A DNA stretch of 64,000 nt from Streptomyces sp. NBC_00775 (GTDB lineage: Bacteria; Actinomycetota; Actinomycetes; Streptomycetales; Streptomycetaceae), in the NCBI RefSeq assembly GCF_036347135.1, contig NZ_CP108938.1, forward strand, positions 2,790,001-2,854,000, in the 5' to 3' direction. The notes beneath the pieces were generated by a model. It worked only from the letters and a program-made list of their open reading frames with translations, made no database searches and was not told where the DNA came from. The position numbers and the translations under genes are program-made. Shown here piece by piece: positions 34,672-44,312 of this stretch (positions are counted from its first letter, which is position 1; every line of letters starts with the position of its first letter).

Positions 34672-37575
34672 TCAGCTGCAACCGCTGGTCGACCCGCACC
34701 CTTCGCAGATGTAGCAGGAACCGGCCCGCTGCATCTTCGTGCCGCAGGAGAAGCACAGGGGGGCGTCCGCCTGGATGCCCAGCTGCATCTCCACCAGTTC
34801 GGCACTGGTGTGGGCCTGCTTCGGGGCGGGCTCGGCCGCCTCGACCTCGGCCTTGGGGGTGGCGACCGCCTTCAGCTCCTGCGCACGGGGCGCGGACTGA
34901 GCCAGGCCCTCGACGTCGACATCGACATCGTCGAGAGACGGCTCGTACGAACCGGTCTCCAGGTGACGCTGACGCTCCTCGGCGGAGTGGATGCCGAGCG
35001 CGGAGCGCGTCTCGAAGGGCAGGAAGTCCAGCGCCAGGCGACGGAAGATGTAGTCGACGATCGACTGCGCCATCCGCACGTCCGGGTCGTCCGTCATGCC
35101 GGCCGGCTCGAAGCGCATGTTCGTGAACTTCGAGACGTACGTCTCCAGAGGCACGCCGTACTGCAGACCCACCGAGACGGCGATCGAGAAGGCGTCCATC
35201 ATGCCCGCGAGGGTGGAGCCCTGCTTCGACATCTTGAGGAAGACCTCGCCGAGACCGTCGTCCGGGTAGGAGTTGGCGGTCATGTAGCCCTCGGCGCCGC
35301 CCACCGTGAAGGAGGTGGTGATGCCGGGACGGCCCTTGGGGAGGCGCTTGCGGACCGGGCGGTACTCGACGACCTTCTCGACCGCGGTACGGATGGTCTC
35401 CTCGGCCTTGGCCGTGACCTCGGCCTTCTCCTTCTCCTTGGTCTTCGCGGAGAGGGGCTGGCCGACCTTGCAGTTGTCGCGGTAGATCGCGAGCGCCTTG
35501 ACGCCCATCTTCCACGCCTCGAAGTAGACCTCTTCGACGTCCTCGACGGTCGCCGTCTCCGGCAGGTTGACCGTCTTGGAGAGTGCGCCGGAGATCCAGG
35601 GCTGGATCGCGGCCATCATGCGGACGTGGCCCATCGCGGAGATGGAGCGCTCGCCCATGGCGCAGTCGAAGACCTCGTAGTGCTCGTGCTTGAGGCTCGG
35701 CGCGTCGATCACATTGCCGTTCTCGGCGATGTGGGCGACGATCGCCTCGATCTGCTCCTCCTGGTAACCCAGGCGACGCAGGGCCTGCGGCACGGTGCCG
35801 TTGACGATCTGCATCGAGCCGCCGCCGACCAGCTTCTTGAACTTGACCAGCGCGAGGTCGGGCTCAAGGCCGGTGGTGTCGCAGGACATCGCGAGACCGA
35901 TGGTGCCGGTCGGGGCGATGACCGAGGCCTGCGCGTTGCGGAAGCCGTTCTTCTCACCGAGGTGCAGCACGTCCTGCCAGGCCTCCGTGGCGGCGGCCCA
36001 GATCGGCGTGTCCAGGTCGTCCACGCGGACGGCCACGGCGTTGGCGTCGGAGTGCTGCTTCATGACGCGCTGGTGCGGCTGCGCGTTGCGGGCGTAGCCG
36101 TCGTAGGCGCCGACGACCGCGGCGAGCTCGGCGGAACGCTTGTACGACGTACCGGTCATCAGCGAGGTGATGGCACCCGCGAGGGCGCGGCCGCCGTCGG
36201 AGTCGTAGGCGTGGCCCGTCGCCATCAGGAGGGCACCGAGGTTGGCGTAACCGATACCCAGCTGACGGAAGGCGCGGGTGTTCTCACCGATCTTCTGCGT
36301 CGGGAAGTCCGCGAAGCAGATGGAGATGTCCATCGCGGTGATGACCAGCTCGACGACCTTGGCGAAACGCTCGACCTCGAAGGACTGGCGGCCCTTGCCG
36401 TCGTCCTTCAGGAACTTCATCAGGTTCAGCGAGGCGAGGTTGCAGGACGTGTTGTCCAGGTGCATGTACTCGCTGCACGGGTTCGAGCCGTTGATACGGC
36501 CGGACTCCGGGCACGTGTGCCAGTGGTTGATCGTGTCGTCGTACTGGATGCCCGGGTCGGCGCAGGCCCAGGCGGCCTGAGCCATCTTGCGGAAGAGCTC
36601 CTTGGCGTCGACCTCCTCGATGACCTCGCCGGTCATACGGGAGGTGAGACCGAACTTGCCGCCCTCCTCGACCGCCTTCATGAACGTGTCGTTCACGCGG
36701 ACCGAGTTGTTGGCGTTCTGGTACTGGACGGACGTGATGTCGTCGCCGCCCAGGTCCATGTCGAAGCCCGCGTCACGGAGGGCGCGGATCTTCTCCTCCT
36801 CCTTGACCTTGGTCTCGATGAAGTCCTCGATGTCGGGGTGGTCGACGTCGAGGATGACCATCTTGGCCGCGCGGCGCGTGGCGCCACCCGACTTGATCGT
36901 TCCTGCGGAGGCGTCGGCACCACGCATGAAGGAGACGGGACCCGAGGCGTTGCCACCCGAGGAGAGGAGCTCCTTGGAGGAGCGGATGCGGGAGAGGTTC
37001 AGGCCGGCGCCGGAACCGCCCTTGAAGATCATGCCCTCTTCCTTGTACCAGTCGAGGATCGACTCCATGGAGTCGTCGACGGACAGGATGAAGCAGGCGG
37101 AGACCTGCTGGGGCTGGGGCGTGCCGACGTTGAACCAGACCGGGCTGTTGAAGCTGAAGATCTGGTGCAGGAGGGCGTACGCCAGCTCGTGCTCGAAGAT
37201 CTCGGCGTCGGCGGGCGAGGCGAAGTACTTGTAGTCCTCACCGGCCTTCCGGTACGTCTTCACGATGCGGTCGATGAGCTGCCTGAGGCTCACCTCGCGC
37301 TGCGGGGTGCCGACAGCACCGCGGAAGTACTTGCTGGTGACGATGTTGACCGCGTTCACCGACCAGAAGCCGGGGAACTCGACGCCACGCTGCTCGAAGT
37401 TGATCGAGCCGTCGCGCCAGTTGGTCATGACGACGTCACGGCGCTCCCACTCCACCTCGTCGTACGGGTGCACGCCGGGGGTGGTGTGGATGCGCTCGAT
37501 GCGCAGTCCCTTGCTGGCCTTGGTTCCGCCCTTGGCGCGGGAACCTCGTGCCGGACCGCTCGCCGTCTCTGTCAT
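34672..37575 (-). CDS. nrdJ: Vitamin B12-dependent class II ribonucleotide reductase
   Basis: A 967-residue class II reductase that converts ribonucleotides to deoxyribonucleotides using adenosylcobalamin, without oxygen. Visible features are QVSACFILSVDDSMESILDW, the finger-loop region NPCSEYMHLDNTSCNLASLN with the active-site Cys, SVIAPTGTIGLAMSCDTTG near residue 600, and a C-terminal tail with four CxxC-like pairs (LCFSCGTKMQRAGSCYICEG) that binds metal or relays electrons. The ATG at 37575 follows GGGAGG. It is the second gene of the nrdR-nrdJ operon and so under NrdR control. A B12 riboswitch is not visible in front; in S. coelicolor the riboswitch sits in front of the class I genes elsewhere. 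Confidence 0.97.
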   Translation of the reverse strand: MTETASGPARGSRAKGGTKASKGLRIERIHTTPGVHPYDEVEWERRDVVMTNWRDGSINFEQRGVEFPGFWSVNAVNIVTSKYFRGAVGTPQREVSLRQLIDRIVKTYRKAGEDYKYFASPADAEIFEHELAYALLHQIFSFNSPVWFNVGTPQPQQVSACFILSVDDSMESILDWYKEEGMIFKGGSGAGLNLSRIRSSKELLSSGGNASGPVSFMRGADASAGTIKSGGATRRAAKMVILDVDHPDIEDFIETKVKEEEKIRALRDAGFDMDLGGDDITSVQYQNANNSVRVNDTFMKAVEEGGKFGLTSRMTGEVIEEVDAKELFRKMAQAAWACADPGIQYDDTINHWHTCPESGRINGSNPCSEYMHLDNTSCNLASLNLMKFLKDDGKGRQSFEVERFAKVVELVITAMDISICFADFPTQKIGENTRAFRQLGIGYANLGALLMATGHAYDSDGGRALAGAITSLMTGTSYKRSAELAAVVGAYDGYARNAQPHQRVMKQHSDANAVAVRVDDLDTPIWAAATEAWQDVLHLGEKNGFRNAQASVIAPTGTIGLAMSCDTTGLEPDLALVKFKKLVGGGSMQIVNGTVPQALRRLGYQEEQIEAIVAHIAENGNVIDAPSLKHEHYEVFDCAMGERSISAMGHVRMMAAIQPWISGALSKTVNLPETATVEDVEEVYFEAWKMGVKALAIYRDNCKVGQPLSAKTKEKEKAEVTAKAEETIRTAVEKVVEYRPVRKRLPKGRPGITTSFTVGGAEGYMTANSYPDDGLGEVFLKMSKQGSTLAGMMDAFSIAVSVGLQYGVPLETYVSKFTNMRFEPAGMTDDPDVRMAQSIVDYIFRRLALDFLPFETRSALGIHSAEERQRHLETGSYEPSLDDVDVDVEGLAQSAPRAQELKAVATPKAEVEAAEPAPKQAHTSAELVEMQLGIQADAPLCFSCGTKMQRAGSCYICEGCGSTSGCS

Positions 37576-37725
37576 GCCGCCTCCCTGTATCGGGCTAAAA
37601 CGCCCTGAAGTGCCTCGTTCTTCCCGTGGCACGGTGTGTGTCTGATGCTGCGCGCGCCGCTCACGCGGCCCCGCGGAGCAGGTCTGTGGTCGCCGCCGAT
37701 CAGCCGACCCGAGTCGGCCTTCGCG

Positions 37726-38280
37726 TCAGTCGGCGGCGCTGGCGGGCACGGGGACCTGGACAGCCCCTCCGGACCCGCGGTCGCTTTCCGGGCGCTCCGC
37801 GTCCGCGACTTCCTCGTCCGCGGCGGGGCGCTGCCTCGTCTCTTCCCTGAGTTCCGTGATGGCGGCCTCGAAGTCCTCGAGCGAGTCGAACGCCCGGTAC
37901 ACGGACGCGAACCGCAGATAGGCGACGAGGTCGAGTTCCTGCAACGGGCCGAGTATGGCCAGCCCCACGTCGTGAGTGGTCAGCTCGGCGCTTCCGGTGG
38001 CCCGCACCGCCTCCTCGACCCGCTGGCCGAGCTGGGCGAGCGCGTCCTCGGTGACGGGCCGCCCCTGGCATGCCTTGCGCACACCGTTGATGACCTTGGT
38101 GCGACTGAAGGGCTCGGTCACGCCGGAGCGCTTGACCACCATCAGCGAACACGTCTCCACGGTCGTGAAACGACGGGAGCAGTCGGGGCACTGGCGGCGC
38201 CTGCGGATCGACGTGCCGTCATCGGTCGTACGACTGTCGACGACGCGGCTGTCAGGGTGCCTGCAGAAGGGGCAGTGCAT
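37726..38280 (-). CDS. nrdR: Transcriptional repressor NrdR of ribonucleotide reductase genes
   Basis: A 184-residue repressor. The N-terminal zinc ribbon has [15 protein letters not shown] and [12 protein letters not shown]; the ATP-cone domain follows ([40 protein letters not shown]), which senses ATP/dATP. The last about 40 residues are a variable acidic tail. It is the first gene of the nrdRJ operon and is preceded by two NrdR boxes 31 bp apart, showing autoregulation when dATP is plentiful. Confidence 0.97.
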   Translation of the reverse strand: MHCPFCRHPDSRVVDSRTTDDGTSIRRRRQCPDCSRRFTTVETCSLMVVKRSGVTEPFSRTKVINGVRKACQGRPVTEDALAQLGQRVEEAVRATGSAELTTHDVGLAILGPLQELDLVAYLRFASVYRAFDSLEDFEAAITELREETRQRPAADEEVADAERPESDRGSGGAVQVPVPASAAD

Positions 38281-38388
38281 GGCTCCAACCCTCCTTCACA
38301 GCACGACTCATAGACCTCGCGAGACCCCTTGGGCCCCTCGAAGCAGCCCCAAGCATAGGCGATGACCGAGGGCCCGAAGACCCGGGGG

Positions 38389-38404
38389 ACCACAACTTCT
38401 GGGC
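38389..38404 (-). promoter_or_regulatory. NrdR box 1
   Basis: ACCACAACTTCTGGGC matches the second box (38420-38435) at 11 of 16 positions and lies exactly 31 bp from it, three helical turns. Known NrdR sites come as a weak and a strong box at this distance. Confidence 0.7.
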
Positions 38405-38419
38405 TGCTGTTGCAATCCA

Positions 38420-38435
38420 ACCACTAGATGTGGGG
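38420..38435 (-). promoter_or_regulatory. NrdR box 2
   Basis: ACCACTAGATGTGGGG closely matches the Streptomyces form of the NrdR box, a partly palindromic 16-mer around CTAG. It lies about 140 bases upstream of the nrdR start codon, in the nrdRJ promoter. Confidence 0.85.
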
Positions 38436-38724
38436 ATCAGCGCGCAAATTGGCCCACGACGCGCGTGTCGCACGCGTATTGGCATGTGCCGCACGGTCAT
38501 ACCGATCCCGGACACGCGGAGATACCGTGATGGCCGTGCAGACAGGGGGTCGGTACCTGGTTGGCGGGGTGCCGGATGGCAGACTGGGTCGTGGCCCACA
38601 TCTGCTGGCACGCTCATCGCCCCGGCGGTGAAGAGTACAGCAATGGGTCCTTTTGTCCGCCAGGTGCGTCCCGAGCCATACACCCAGACACATGATCACG
38701 TCAGGCAATCCGCGCTTTTTCACT

Positions 38725-38738
38725 CGAACGTGTGTTTG
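38725..38738 (+). promoter_or_regulatory. LexA (SOS) box in the lexA promoter
   Basis: CGAACGTGTGTTTG fits the Gram-positive SOS box CGAAC-N4-GTTYG. It lies 61 bases in front of the lexA start, as expected for autorepression. Confidence 0.9.
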
Positions 38739-38798
38739 GCGCAACCTTTCGAAAGCAACTACCGTTGTCCAGCAGGGAGACCATCGAGAGGGGCCGAC

Positions 38799-39575
38799 GT
38801 GACCACCACCGCAGACAGTGCCACCATCACTGCCCAGGACCGCTCCCAGGGCCGACTCGAGCCGGTGCATGCGATGAACGAAGCCGTGAATCATGAGGGA
38901 CCCAAGCGCTCCCTGCCAGGCCGACCTCCAGGCATCCGCGCGGACAGCTCGGGGCTCACAGACCGGCAGCGCCGGGTGATCGAGGTCATCAGGGACTCCG
39001 TACAGCGGCGCGGCTACCCGCCGTCGATGCGGGAGATCGGGCAGGCGGTCGGCCTGTCCAGCACCTCCTCGGTCGCGCATCAGCTGATGGCATTGGAGCG
39101 CAAGGGCTTTCTGCGCCGCGACCCGCACCGCCCGCGTGCGTACGAGGTCCGGGGCTCCGACCAGTCCTCGGTCCAGCCCACCGACACGGCGGGCAAGCCG
39201 GCCGCGTCGTACGTGCCGCTCGTCGGCCGTATCGCGGCCGGTGGCCCGATCCTCGCCGAGGAGTCGGTCGAGGACGTCTTCCCCCTCCCGCGCCAGCTGG
39301 TCGGTGACGGCGAGCTGTTCGTCCTGAAGGTCGTCGGTGACTCGATGATCGAGGCCGCCATCTGCGACGGGGACTGGGTGACGGTCCGCCGCCAGCCGGT
39401 CGCGGAGAACGGCGACATCGTGGCCGCGATGCTGGACGGCGAGGCCACGGTGAAGCGCTTCAAGCGCGAGGACGGGCACGTGTGGCTGCTGCCGCACAAC
39501 TCCGCGTACCAGCCGATTCCCGGCGACGAGGCGACCATCCTCGGCAAGGTCGTGGCAGTGCTGCGGCGGGTGTGA
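38799..39575 (+). CDS. lexA: SOS-response repressor LexA
   Basis: A 258-residue repressor that self-cleaves when RecA forms filaments on single-stranded DNA. The N-terminal winged helix is [20 protein letters not shown] and [20 protein letters not shown]; the cleavage site Ala-Gly lies in [14 protein letters not shown]; the catalytic Ser is in [11 protein letters not shown] and the Lys in [11 protein letters not shown]. The first about 35 residues form an actinobacterial extension. The GTG at 38799 follows GAGAGGGG. It controls its own gene through the SOS box upstream. Confidence 0.97.
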   Translation: MTTTADSATITAQDRSQGRLEPVHAMNEAVNHEGPKRSLPGRPPGIRADSSGLTDRQRRVIEVIRDSVQRRGYPPSMREIGQAVGLSSTSSVAHQLMALERKGFLRRDPHRPRAYEVRGSDQSSVQPTDTAGKPAASYVPLVGRIAAGGPILAEESVEDVFPLPRQLVGDGELFVLKVVGDSMIEAAICDGDWVTVRRQPVAENGDIVAAMLDGEATVKRFKREDGHVWLLPHNSAYQPIPGDEATILGKVVAVLRRV

Positions 39576-40210
39576 CAACCCGCGGAGGACGGGACGCTCC
39601 GCCCCGCCCCTGACCGGGCCCCGGGACCAACTGCGCCGGTTCCGGGGCCCTGCCGTGTCTTCAGCGTCTTCCTGGCGGGGGACTTTCGGCATGGGGAGCG
39701 CGCCTCCCCGGCCGGGGCTTTGGGCGCTCGCGGCCTCCCTGGCCTGAGGGCTCGGCACGCGGCGCGCCGTCCGATACCCGGCGGGGTCTTGAACAGGGAG
39801 ATGCGCTCTCTGACGGAGGCTCGGGACGTACAGTTCGCCGCCCTGCGCGCGGCCTGCGCGCACGGGAACTCTGAGCCAGTGTTGGCAGGGTCGCCTGGCA
39901 GACGGCGATGACTTGGCAGGGCATGCGTTGCCCACCGGGCGGGCAACGGAGCGGCCCGTCCCGTGCGAGGGGCGGTGCAGCAACACGTACGGGAACCCTT
40001 GACCGCGGTGCCCGACAGGGGCTGGTGGAGTTGGTGTGCCCAGGCGAAAGCGCCGCCGGAAGCATGACCTCGCTCCCAGCACCGGGCCCGACACCTCAGC
40101 ATCGGCCCGAATACCCTCGCCGTCGGCACGGACACCGCGAGTCGCGCCGCCCGTGCGGCCCCCGTGCGGCCCCGTGACCAGCGCGCCGCCCGATCGCCCG
40201 CCGCCAGGCG
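39576..40210. other. 635-bp stretch behind lexA without a convincing gene
   Basis: It holds the lexA terminator (39616-39650). Beyond that, several frames on both strands exist (for example 39661-40065 on the minus strand), all Arg/Pro-rich without motifs or ribosome binding sites. A degraded gene cannot be excluded. Short GGCAGG and GCCCG motifs recur between 39870 and 39960. Confidence 0.5.
39616..39650 (+). terminator. Terminator of lexA
   Basis: GGGCCCCGGGACC (39616-39628) pairs with GGTTCCGGGGCCC (39638-39650) with one imperfect pair and a 9-base loop, 40 bases behind the stop codon. Confidence 0.8.
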
Positions 40211-42187
40211 CTACGCGTCCTCCGCCTTCCGCGCCGCCTCGTCGATCGCGGCGAGTGACCTACGGACCTGGTTGCGGTCCGTCGTGTACCAGAAGTCGGG
40301 CAAGGACGCCTTCAGATAGCTGCCGTAGCGGGCCGTGGCCAGGCGCTGGTCGAGTACGGCAACCACACCCCGGTCCCCCGTCGCCCGTACCAGGCGGCCG
40401 GCGCCCTGGGCCATGAGGAGCGCGGCGTGGGTGGCGGCCACCGCCATGAAGCCATTGCCACCGTTGTCCTCGACCGCCTTCTGGCGGGCGCTCATCAGTG
40501 GGTCGTCGGGGCGCGGGAAGGGGATCTTGTCCATGACGACGAGCTGACAGCTGGGGCCCGGGACATCCACGCCCTGCCAGAGCGAGAGCGTGCCGAAGAG
40601 GCAGGTCTTGGGATCGGCCGCGAAGTTCTTGATCAGCTCGCCGAGCGTCTCCTCGCCCTGCAGCAGGATCGGGTACTCGGGCATACGCGTCCGCAGCTCC
40701 TCGGCCGCGAGCTGGGCCGCCCGCATCGAGGAGAACAGGCCGAGTGTGCGGCCACCGGCGGCCTGGATCAGCTCGGTGAGCTCGTCCAGCATGTCCCCGC
40801 GATCGCCGTCCCGCGCGGGGCGCGACAGGTGCTTGGCGACATAGAGGATGCCCTGCTTGGGGTAGTCGAAGGGCGAGCCGACGTCGACGCCCTTCCACTG
40901 GGGAAGATCCTCGCCCTCCGTGCCCTCCGGGGCGAGCCCCATCGACGCCCCCACGCCGTTGAAGTCACCGCCGAGCTTCAGCGTCGCGGAGGTTAGAACG
41001 ACGGACCGGTCAGCGAAAAGCTTCTCCCTGAGGAGCCCGGACACGTTCATGGGAGCCACGCGGAGCGAAGCGCCGAAGCGATCATGGCGCTCGTACCAGA
41101 CGACGTCCCACTCGGAGCCGTTGGTGATGCGCTCCGCCACGTCGTGCACGGTCTCCACCGAGGCCAGGGCCTGCTTGCGTACCGCGTCCTCGTCCTGGAC
41201 GGACTTGTCGCGTGTGGAACCGAGTGCCGAGATCACCGTTCGGGCGGCGTCGCGCAGCGCCATCAAGGCGTACCCGAGGTCCTCCGGGATCTCCTCCAGG
41301 CGTCCCGGCAGCGCCAGCTCCATGAGCCGCTCGAAGCCCTCGGCGGCGGTCTGGAGCTGGTCGGCGGCCTTCTCGTTCACGAGCTTCGCGGCGCGCCGGA
41401 CGGCTCGGTTGACCTGGCCGGGGGTGAGCTCGCCGGTCGCTACGCCGGTGACCCGCGAGACCAGCTCATGGGCCTCGTCGACGATCAGCACCTCGTGCTG
41501 CGGGAGGACCGGCGCGCCCTCGATGGCGTCGATCGCGAGCAGCGCGTGGTTGGTGACGACGACCTCGGCGAGCTTGGCGCGCTCGCGGGCCATCTCGGCG
41601 AAGCACTCCGCTCCGTAGGCGCATTTCGTGGCGCCCAGGCACTCCCGGGATGAGACGGACACCTGGGCCCAGGCACGGTCGGAGACACCCGGCGTGAGGT
41701 CGTCGCGGTCGCCGGTCTCGGTCTCGTCCGACCACTCCCGCAGCCGCAGCAGGTCCTGGCCCAGCTTGCTGGTGGGCGCGGCCGCCTCGAACTGGTCGAA
41801 GAGGCCCTCCTCCTCTTCCTGCGGCACACCCTCGTGCAGGCGGTGCAGGCACAGATAGTTGGAGCGGCCCTTCAGCATCGCGAACTCGGGGCGGCGGCGC
41901 AGCAACGGATGCAGTGCGTCCACGGTGCGCGGCAGGTCACGCTCCACGAGCTGCCGCTGCAGCGCCAGGGTGGCGGTCGCCACGACCACGCGCTCCCCGT
42001 GCGCGAGCGCCGGCACCAGGTAGCCGAGCGACTTTCCGGTGCCGGTGCCCGCCTGGACCAGCAGGTGGGAGCTGTCGTCGATGGCGCCCGCGACGGCTTC
42101 GGCCATGGTCACCTGGCCAGGGCGCTCCGTACCGCCGACGGCAGTGACGGCAGCATGCAGGAGTTCGGGGAGTGAGGGCTTTGTCAT
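40211..42187 (-). CDS. DinG/XPD-like ATP-dependent DNA helicase
   Basis: A 658-residue superfamily 2 helicase. Motif I is LVQAGTGTGKSLGYLVPALA; the iron-sulfur cluster region has CLGATKCAYGAECFAEMARE with three Cys, close to a fourth in NYLCLHRLHEG; motif II is VLIVDEAHELVSRV; motif V/VI are KTCLFGTLSLWQGVDVPGPS and GAGRLVRATGDRG. DinG-like enzymes unwind 5' overhangs, R-loops and damaged forks. E. coli dinG is SOS-controlled; I see no SOS box in the 88 bases upstream. It lies behind the siderophore operon on the same strand. Confidence 0.93.
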   Translation of the reverse strand: MTKPSLPELLHAAVTAVGGTERPGQVTMAEAVAGAIDDSSHLLVQAGTGTGKSLGYLVPALAHGERVVVATATLALQRQLVERDLPRTVDALHPLLRRRPEFAMLKGRSNYLCLHRLHEGVPQEEEEGLFDQFEAAAPTSKLGQDLLRLREWSDETETGDRDDLTPGVSDRAWAQVSVSSRECLGATKCAYGAECFAEMARERAKLAEVVVTNHALLAIDAIEGAPVLPQHEVLIVDEAHELVSRVTGVATGELTPGQVNRAVRRAAKLVNEKAADQLQTAAEGFERLMELALPGRLEEIPEDLGYALMALRDAARTVISALGSTRDKSVQDEDAVRKQALASVETVHDVAERITNGSEWDVVWYERHDRFGASLRVAPMNVSGLLREKLFADRSVVLTSATLKLGGDFNGVGASMGLAPEGTEGEDLPQWKGVDVGSPFDYPKQGILYVAKHLSRPARDGDRGDMLDELTELIQAAGGRTLGLFSSMRAAQLAAEELRTRMPEYPILLQGEETLGELIKNFAADPKTCLFGTLSLWQGVDVPGPSCQLVVMDKIPFPRPDDPLMSARQKAVEDNGGNGFMAVAATHAALLMAQGAGRLVRATGDRGVVAVLDQRLATARYGSYLKASLPDFWYTTDRNQVRRSLAAIDEAARKAEDA

Positions 42188-42275
42188 AGCGGTGCCAGCC
42201 TACGGGGCGCCACTGACAATCGAGCGATCAAGGTGGGGCCGACGGACGTGATCAAGACGAGTACGGACCCGGTGA

Positions 42276-44255
42276 TCAAGGCTGGTGGAGGGGGTTCGGG
42301 ACAGTGCCCTGCACGGCGGCGTGCGGGCGCTCGGGGCGGTCGCGGTAGCCATCGAGGTGCAGCCGATTTCGGTTCAGACACAGGCGCTCGATCCGGGGAG
42401 TGAGCAGGTCGAACATCTCGTAACGCTCCTTGAGCTCGGGAAAGCGCGCCTGATGGCGAATGATCTCCGCTCGGACAAGGGACCAGAAAAGGTCCTCCGG
42501 AACGCCCAGTTGCTCCTCGCAGAGCGGTGCGAGATAGCGGAACACTCCGACAAAGAGCCCTGAATGGATGAACTGGGTCAGAAACGCGGGCGGCTCGGTG
42601 AGCAGCACGTTCCGTACGTCGTCCGGCATGGAGGCATGCTCGGGCAGGGGCTCCGCGCTCACATTGACGTCGTCCACGAAGTCCTTCACCGCGAGCCGGA
42701 CCGGTACGTCATGGTCGTCGAAGACAACGATCGCGTTTTCTCCATGTGGGCTGAACACAGTGCCGTACCGATAGAGGCAGTGCAGCAGCGGCGGCAGGAG
42801 TGCGGCGAAGAGGCGTCGCAACCAGACCTTCGGAGCCAGTCCCGAGCGGGCGACCAGCTGCGCCGTGAAGGCATGGCCCTCCGGGTCGGTGTACAGCAGC
42901 GCTGCCAGCGTGCGGGCACGTTCACCGGGGGCCAGATGGCGGGAGACCGGCTCACGCCAGATCGCTCCGAGTAGCTCCTTGTACTGATAGGGCACTTCTG
43001 GGAGGGCGTCGTACACCGGATGTCCGACGGTCACCGAGGCGACCTCGCCGAGCAGAATCACCCCGCAGGTGTCGCGCAGGAACGGGTCGGCGTCGCGCAG
43101 GGCGTGCATCCAGGCGGTGACGGCGGGGGCCGCGAGCGTCCGTTCCGTCGGAAGGCCGCGCCACACCAGGGTGTTGAGGACGGACAGCGGGAGCTTCACG
43201 GTGTGCCGGTCCGGGCGCGACACGTTGAGGAACGTACGGACCGACTGCTGAGGCAGACGCAGATCACCGTCCGAGTGCAGCGGCACGATCGCGTCCGCTG
43301 CGACGTGGCGCGCAAAGAGGGGCAGCACGACGTCGTCCCACTGCCAGGGGTGCACGGGCAGATAGAGGTACGACTCCGGTGCGAGCCCGCGCGCGCGGAG
43401 TAATCCGTCGAACGACTCCCTGGTGGCGGGGGCGAGTTCGCGCGCGTAGAGGTGTGCGGCGGTGTCGAGGCCGGTGACACCTCGATAGGTGGCGAGCGTG
43501 GTGTGCACCGCGATCCACGGAAGGGCCGTCGCCCGGCGTGCCTCGGGTGCCCAGACGGCGGCGTCTCGCGCGGAGAAGCCGAGCCGGCCCTTGTTCAGCA
43601 CGATCCAGGGATGCCCGGTCTGGTGGCCTTCCAGTTCCGCGTATCCCAGGTCGGCCAGCTCGGCCGCCGCGAGGGCGTTGTGGCCGAGGCGCGCGTCGGC
43701 GGCCAGGGTGGTGCTCAGCTCACGGATGACATGGCCGAGCGTCGCTCCGTCGAGTTCCAACGTGCCTCGGGCACGGGTGAGGAAGCCGACCGGGTCGGTG
43801 AAGGGCCGGGGCTCCGCCCCTCCCTCAGTGAGGGTGAGCGAGTGGGGGTCCACGCGCCAACCGTCGTACGCGGTACGGCGGGCGCGGAAGGACAGGATGC
43901 CACCGGCGTCCAGGCGGAGGGTGTACGGGGCGCAGCGGCTGTCGGGCGAAGTCGGTTTCCCCTCGGGGTTCGGGACCGAGGCCAGGGGCGCGGACGGGAC
44001 TGAGGCAGCCGGGGACGGGAGGGGAGGAGTGGCAGGCGCGGAGGCCGGCGTGAGCGTCCCCTCCGGCTCCGCCACCCGCCGCAGGTCCGGCTCCGGCTCC
44101 GGCTCCGGCCGGATGATTCCCTCGTACGCGAACTCGCCGATCATCTTGGCGAGCAGGCGGCGTCCGGCCTGCTCCCACCCGTCTTTGCTCAGCTCAGGTG
44201 GGTCGTACAGCGTGGGCGACTCTCCGGAGGCCGGGGTGGCGGATGAATTCGGCAC
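42276..44255 (-). CDS. IucA/IucC-family NIS siderophore synthetase (second copy)
   Basis: A 659-residue NRPS-independent siderophore synthetase, joining a carboxylate to an amine or hydroxamate through an acyl-adenylate. The family pattern includes GHQTGHPWIVLNKGRLGFSA (the TGHP-x-HP-like substrate region), PVHPWQWDDVVLPLFARHVA, SVRTFLNVSRPDRHTVKLPL with the ATP-binding Ser-x-Arg-Thr and a C-terminal FHUF-like region (SGLFVGVFRYLAPLCEEQLG). The first about 90 residues, before the core, contain a repeated Glu-Pro stretch (EPEPEPDLR). The GTG at 44255 follows GAGGAG. It is the last gene of the siderophore operon, 57 bases behind the GNAT gene. Confidence 0.92.
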   Translation of the reverse strand: MPNSSATPASGESPTLYDPPELSKDGWEQAGRRLLAKMIGEFAYEGIIRPEPEPEPDLRRVAEPEGTLTPASAPATPPLPSPAASVPSAPLASVPNPEGKPTSPDSRCAPYTLRLDAGGILSFRARRTAYDGWRVDPHSLTLTEGGAEPRPFTDPVGFLTRARGTLELDGATLGHVIRELSTTLAADARLGHNALAAAELADLGYAELEGHQTGHPWIVLNKGRLGFSARDAAVWAPEARRATALPWIAVHTTLATYRGVTGLDTAAHLYARELAPATRESFDGLLRARGLAPESYLYLPVHPWQWDDVVLPLFARHVAADAIVPLHSDGDLRLPQQSVRTFLNVSRPDRHTVKLPLSVLNTLVWRGLPTERTLAAPAVTAWMHALRDADPFLRDTCGVILLGEVASVTVGHPVYDALPEVPYQYKELLGAIWREPVSRHLAPGERARTLAALLYTDPEGHAFTAQLVARSGLAPKVWLRRLFAALLPPLLHCLYRYGTVFSPHGENAIVVFDDHDVPVRLAVKDFVDDVNVSAEPLPEHASMPDDVRNVLLTEPPAFLTQFIHSGLFVGVFRYLAPLCEEQLGVPEDLFWSLVRAEIIRHQARFPELKERYEMFDLLTPRIERLCLNRNRLHLDGYRDRPERPHAAVQGTVPNPLHQP

Positions 44256-44312
44256 GGGGACTCCTCGACAGGGAACCGGATCGGGACGAGCGGTGTACTA
44301 AAAGTGACGGCG

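Larger units (their letters stand above)
38281..38798. other. 518-bp divergent promoter region nrdRJ / lexA
   Basis: It carries the paired NrdR boxes near the nrdR side and the SOS box near the lexA side. I see no small gene with protein-like composition. A 67-codon frame at 38428-38631 is Arg/Ala-rich and rejected. Confidence 0.7.

Noticed and set aside
34810..37608. 932-codon open frame on the plus strand opposite nrdJ
   Set aside because: It is the antisense shadow of nrdJ, caused by high GC at third codon positions; it has no motifs and is rich in Arg/Val/Asp runs.
37576..37725. Cobalamin riboswitch in front of nrdJ
   Set aside because: No B12 box or recognisable fold; the 150-bp spacer between nrdR and nrdJ is too short and nrdJ is served by the nrdR promoter.
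39661..40065. 134-codon open frame behind lexA
   Set aside because: No recognisable domain, Arg/Pro-rich, overlapping frames in other phases look equally good; no start signal.
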